Source: Daphnia carinata
Lineage: Eukaryota > Arthropoda > Branchiopoda > Diplostraca > Daphniidae
Direction: 5' to 3'
Assembly: GCF_022539665.2 (NCBI RefSeq)
Contig: NC_081331.1
Location: forward strand, 6,234,501-6,298,500
DNA length: 64,000 nucleotides
How positions within the stretch are numbered: the stretch's first letter is position 1; each line of letters starts with the position of its first letter. This document shows, piece after piece, positions 62,445 to 64,000 of the stretch. The notes below the pieces were generated by a model. That model saw nothing but the letters and a program-made list of their open reading frames with translations, was not told where the DNA came from and did not search any database. Position numbers and translations under genes: made by a program.

Positions 62445-63473
62445 CTATTTCTTGGCAACTGCTTTCTTTGTGGCGGCTTTGGGAGATTTGGCGGCTTTGG
62501 CTGCCTTTGCGGCGACGGCCTTTTTGGGTGCGACTTTCTTCGGAGAAGCAGCTGGTTTGGCAACCTTGGGTTTCGGTGCCTTAACGGCCGCTTTCTTGGG
62601 AGCAGCGGCTTTCTTGGCCGCAACGGGCTTCTTGGCGGCAGGTGCAGCAGCCTTCTTGGCAGCAACAGGCTTAGCTACTTTGGGCTTTGCGGCAGCCGGT
62701 GCGGCTTTCTTGACGGCAGCGATGGCCTTCTTGGGTGCAGCGGGTTTCTTAGCAGCAGCCTTTGGTTTCTTTGGAGACGAAACCTTCTTCACAACTTTAG
62801 GTTTCTTGGCAACGACTGGTTGCACCTTCTTGTCGACCTTCTTGGGCTTCATGGCCTCAGCAGAAACACGGAAAGATCCAGCAGCGCCAGTGGCACCCTA
62901 ATAATTTCAAAAGAAATTCAAACATTAATTGAATGTTTCAACGAAATATTTAGGCTGATGAGTCTAAATTACCTTGGTGTTCTTAAGGACTCCGGAGGTA
63001 ACACCACGCTTAAGGGCCTGCTTCAAGTGGAGATTGGCGGATTTGGGGTCAGAGCCGACCTGGATAACAAAATAAGATAGTTAGGTAACTTTCAATGGAT
63101 TGAATTTGAAAATAAAAATAGCAATTACCTGGAAGTTGGCGAGGATGTACTTGAGGATGGCCTGGCGGGAAGATCCGCTGCGTTCCTTGAGAGCAACGAC
63201 GGCCTTGGTGACCATCTCGAGGTATGGTGGGTGAGCAGAAGCAGCAGCGGGCTTGGCGACCTTCTTTGGTTTCGGTGTAACAGCAGCAACAGTCTTCACG
63301 GGAGAAGCTACCTTTTTGGCCGCAGCCGGTCGTGTCTTTTTGGCGGCGGGAGCTTTGGCTGCCGATGATTTGGCTACTTTACCGGCTTTTTTGGGCTTGG
63401 CTGCAGGAGAAGCGGCGACAGCAGCGGGCTGTTCAGCAACGGTTTCAGCAACGACGTTTGTTTCTTCGGCCAT
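62445..63473 (-). CDS. H1: Linker histone H1 (right copy), three exons
   Basis: Second copy of the intron-containing H1 gene, in opposite orientation. Minus-strand exons 63473-63129, 63059-62973 and 62897-62445; 294 residues. Exons 1 and 2 and both introns match the left copy except for a few bases, one of which changes Ala to Val (AAVTPKPKK against AAATPKPKK). The C-terminal tail differs in many silent and several amino-acid positions and has one extra codon overall, with small internal indels (for example [15 protein letters not shown] here). The repeat-rich Lys/Ala/Pro tail and the globular domain are intact, so this copy should be functional. Confidence 0.96.
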
Positions 63474-64000
63474 CTTGGATTGGTGAGAGAATGGCGTGTG
63501 GTAATAAGAGAGAAAAGAGAAGCGAAACTACTAGCAAGAGAGTACAATCCTGACTGGAGGGGGAAATCAGCTATTTGTACTCGGTGTGCGGACGTTTCAG
63601 AGTTAAACGGGAGGAAAAAGTCCGAATGCGCTAGCCGTTTGGAAGTTTTGGGTCTTGACTGTGCTTGTAGATCCGATTCTATCAATTATTTCACACATTT
63701 CTAATTGTCGCATCGATTTCAAAGTAACAGCATTAGAAAGGCCATGTTTTCTTCTATCAGAATGTGTGCTCTTCTTTACGTGGAAAAAATTTCGTCTTCA
63801 TCGTAAAGATTTGAATCGTTCGTCGGTCCATTCGCGATCTAGTGATGCTCTTCAATTAAATTCTGCCTACTGTTGTTTTTTAAAGGAATCATTTAGAAAC
63901 TAACACAGTTTTATTCAGCAGAGAATTTCCTATCGAAATCAATGACTTGTTGATTTTTATGTTGGTTTGGCGAATTTCTGGAAATAGCCAAAGTCAAAGA
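63474..64000 (-). other. Upstream region of right H1 copy
   Basis: 5' flank and promoter of the right H1 gene. It is nearly identical to the left-copy flank from 63474 to about 63840 and then more diverged to the window end. No canonical TATA box was recognised in either copy. Confidence 0.6.

Larger units (their letters stand above)
62220..64000 (-). repeat. Right arm of the H1 inverted repeat (continues past window end)
   Basis: Reverse-complement counterpart of 58221-60010. The 62824-63840 part matches the left arm almost base for base; the H1 3' tail and UTR (62220-62823) and the outermost part (63841-64000) show many differences. The repeat is still homologous at the last base, so its outer end is beyond the window. 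Confidence 0.9.

Overview
The window looks like a gene-dense arthropod nuclear genome, most probably a branchiopod crustacean of the Daphnia type. Coding exons are cut by many very short introns (about 60-80 bases) with GT/AG ends, the genes are single-copy animal orthologues, and one intron carries a miR-71/miR-2 microRNA cluster (miR-71 is present in many protostomes but missing from Drosophila). Species assignment is inference. All exon chains below were built by hand from splice sites, reading phase and remembered family conservation; no search was run.

Layout. 4.3-9.7 kb (+): PPP4R1, a HEAT-repeat regulatory subunit of protein phosphatase 4, 5' end not found. The intron at 6394-7291 holds mir-71 followed by four mir-2-family hairpins in the same orientation. 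11.3-12.6 kb (+): GINS3/Psf3, a subunit of the replicative helicase. 13.0-16.9 kb (-): nuclear receptor HNF4, tail to tail with GINS3. 19.9-21.4 kb (+): cytosolic sulfotransferase. 26.0-35.8 kb (-): G protein alpha-o, the C-terminal exons tightly packed and the first exons spread over long introns. 35.8-43.6 kb: no gene recognised, but a two-unit tandem repeat of about 0.52 kb. 43.7-47.6 kb (-): RASA1/p120 RasGAP with SH2-SH3-SH2-PH-C2-RasGAP order. 48.4-49.1 kb (+): Mpv17-like membrane protein, divergent from RASA1. 49.5-52.2 kb (-): alkylglycerone-phosphate synthase (AGPS) with a PTS2 peroxisomal signal, tail to tail with the Mpv17-like gene. 52.2-58.2 kb: nothing recognised. 58.2-64.0 kb: a large inverted repeat with one intron-containing linker histone H1 gene in each arm, converging on a central spacer of about 2.2 kb. 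The spacer contains a possible small four-exon gene I could not identify.

The genes are functionally unrelated housekeeping or signalling genes and do not form an operon. The items most worth a second look are the intronic miR-71/miR-2 cluster, one of whose members has a changed 3' half; the inverted H1 pair, in which about 1 kb is nearly identical while the flanking homologous DNA is diverged (gene-conversion pattern); the unidentified small gene between the H1 copies; the tandem repeat; and scattered CTCF-like and YY1/Pho-like motifs.
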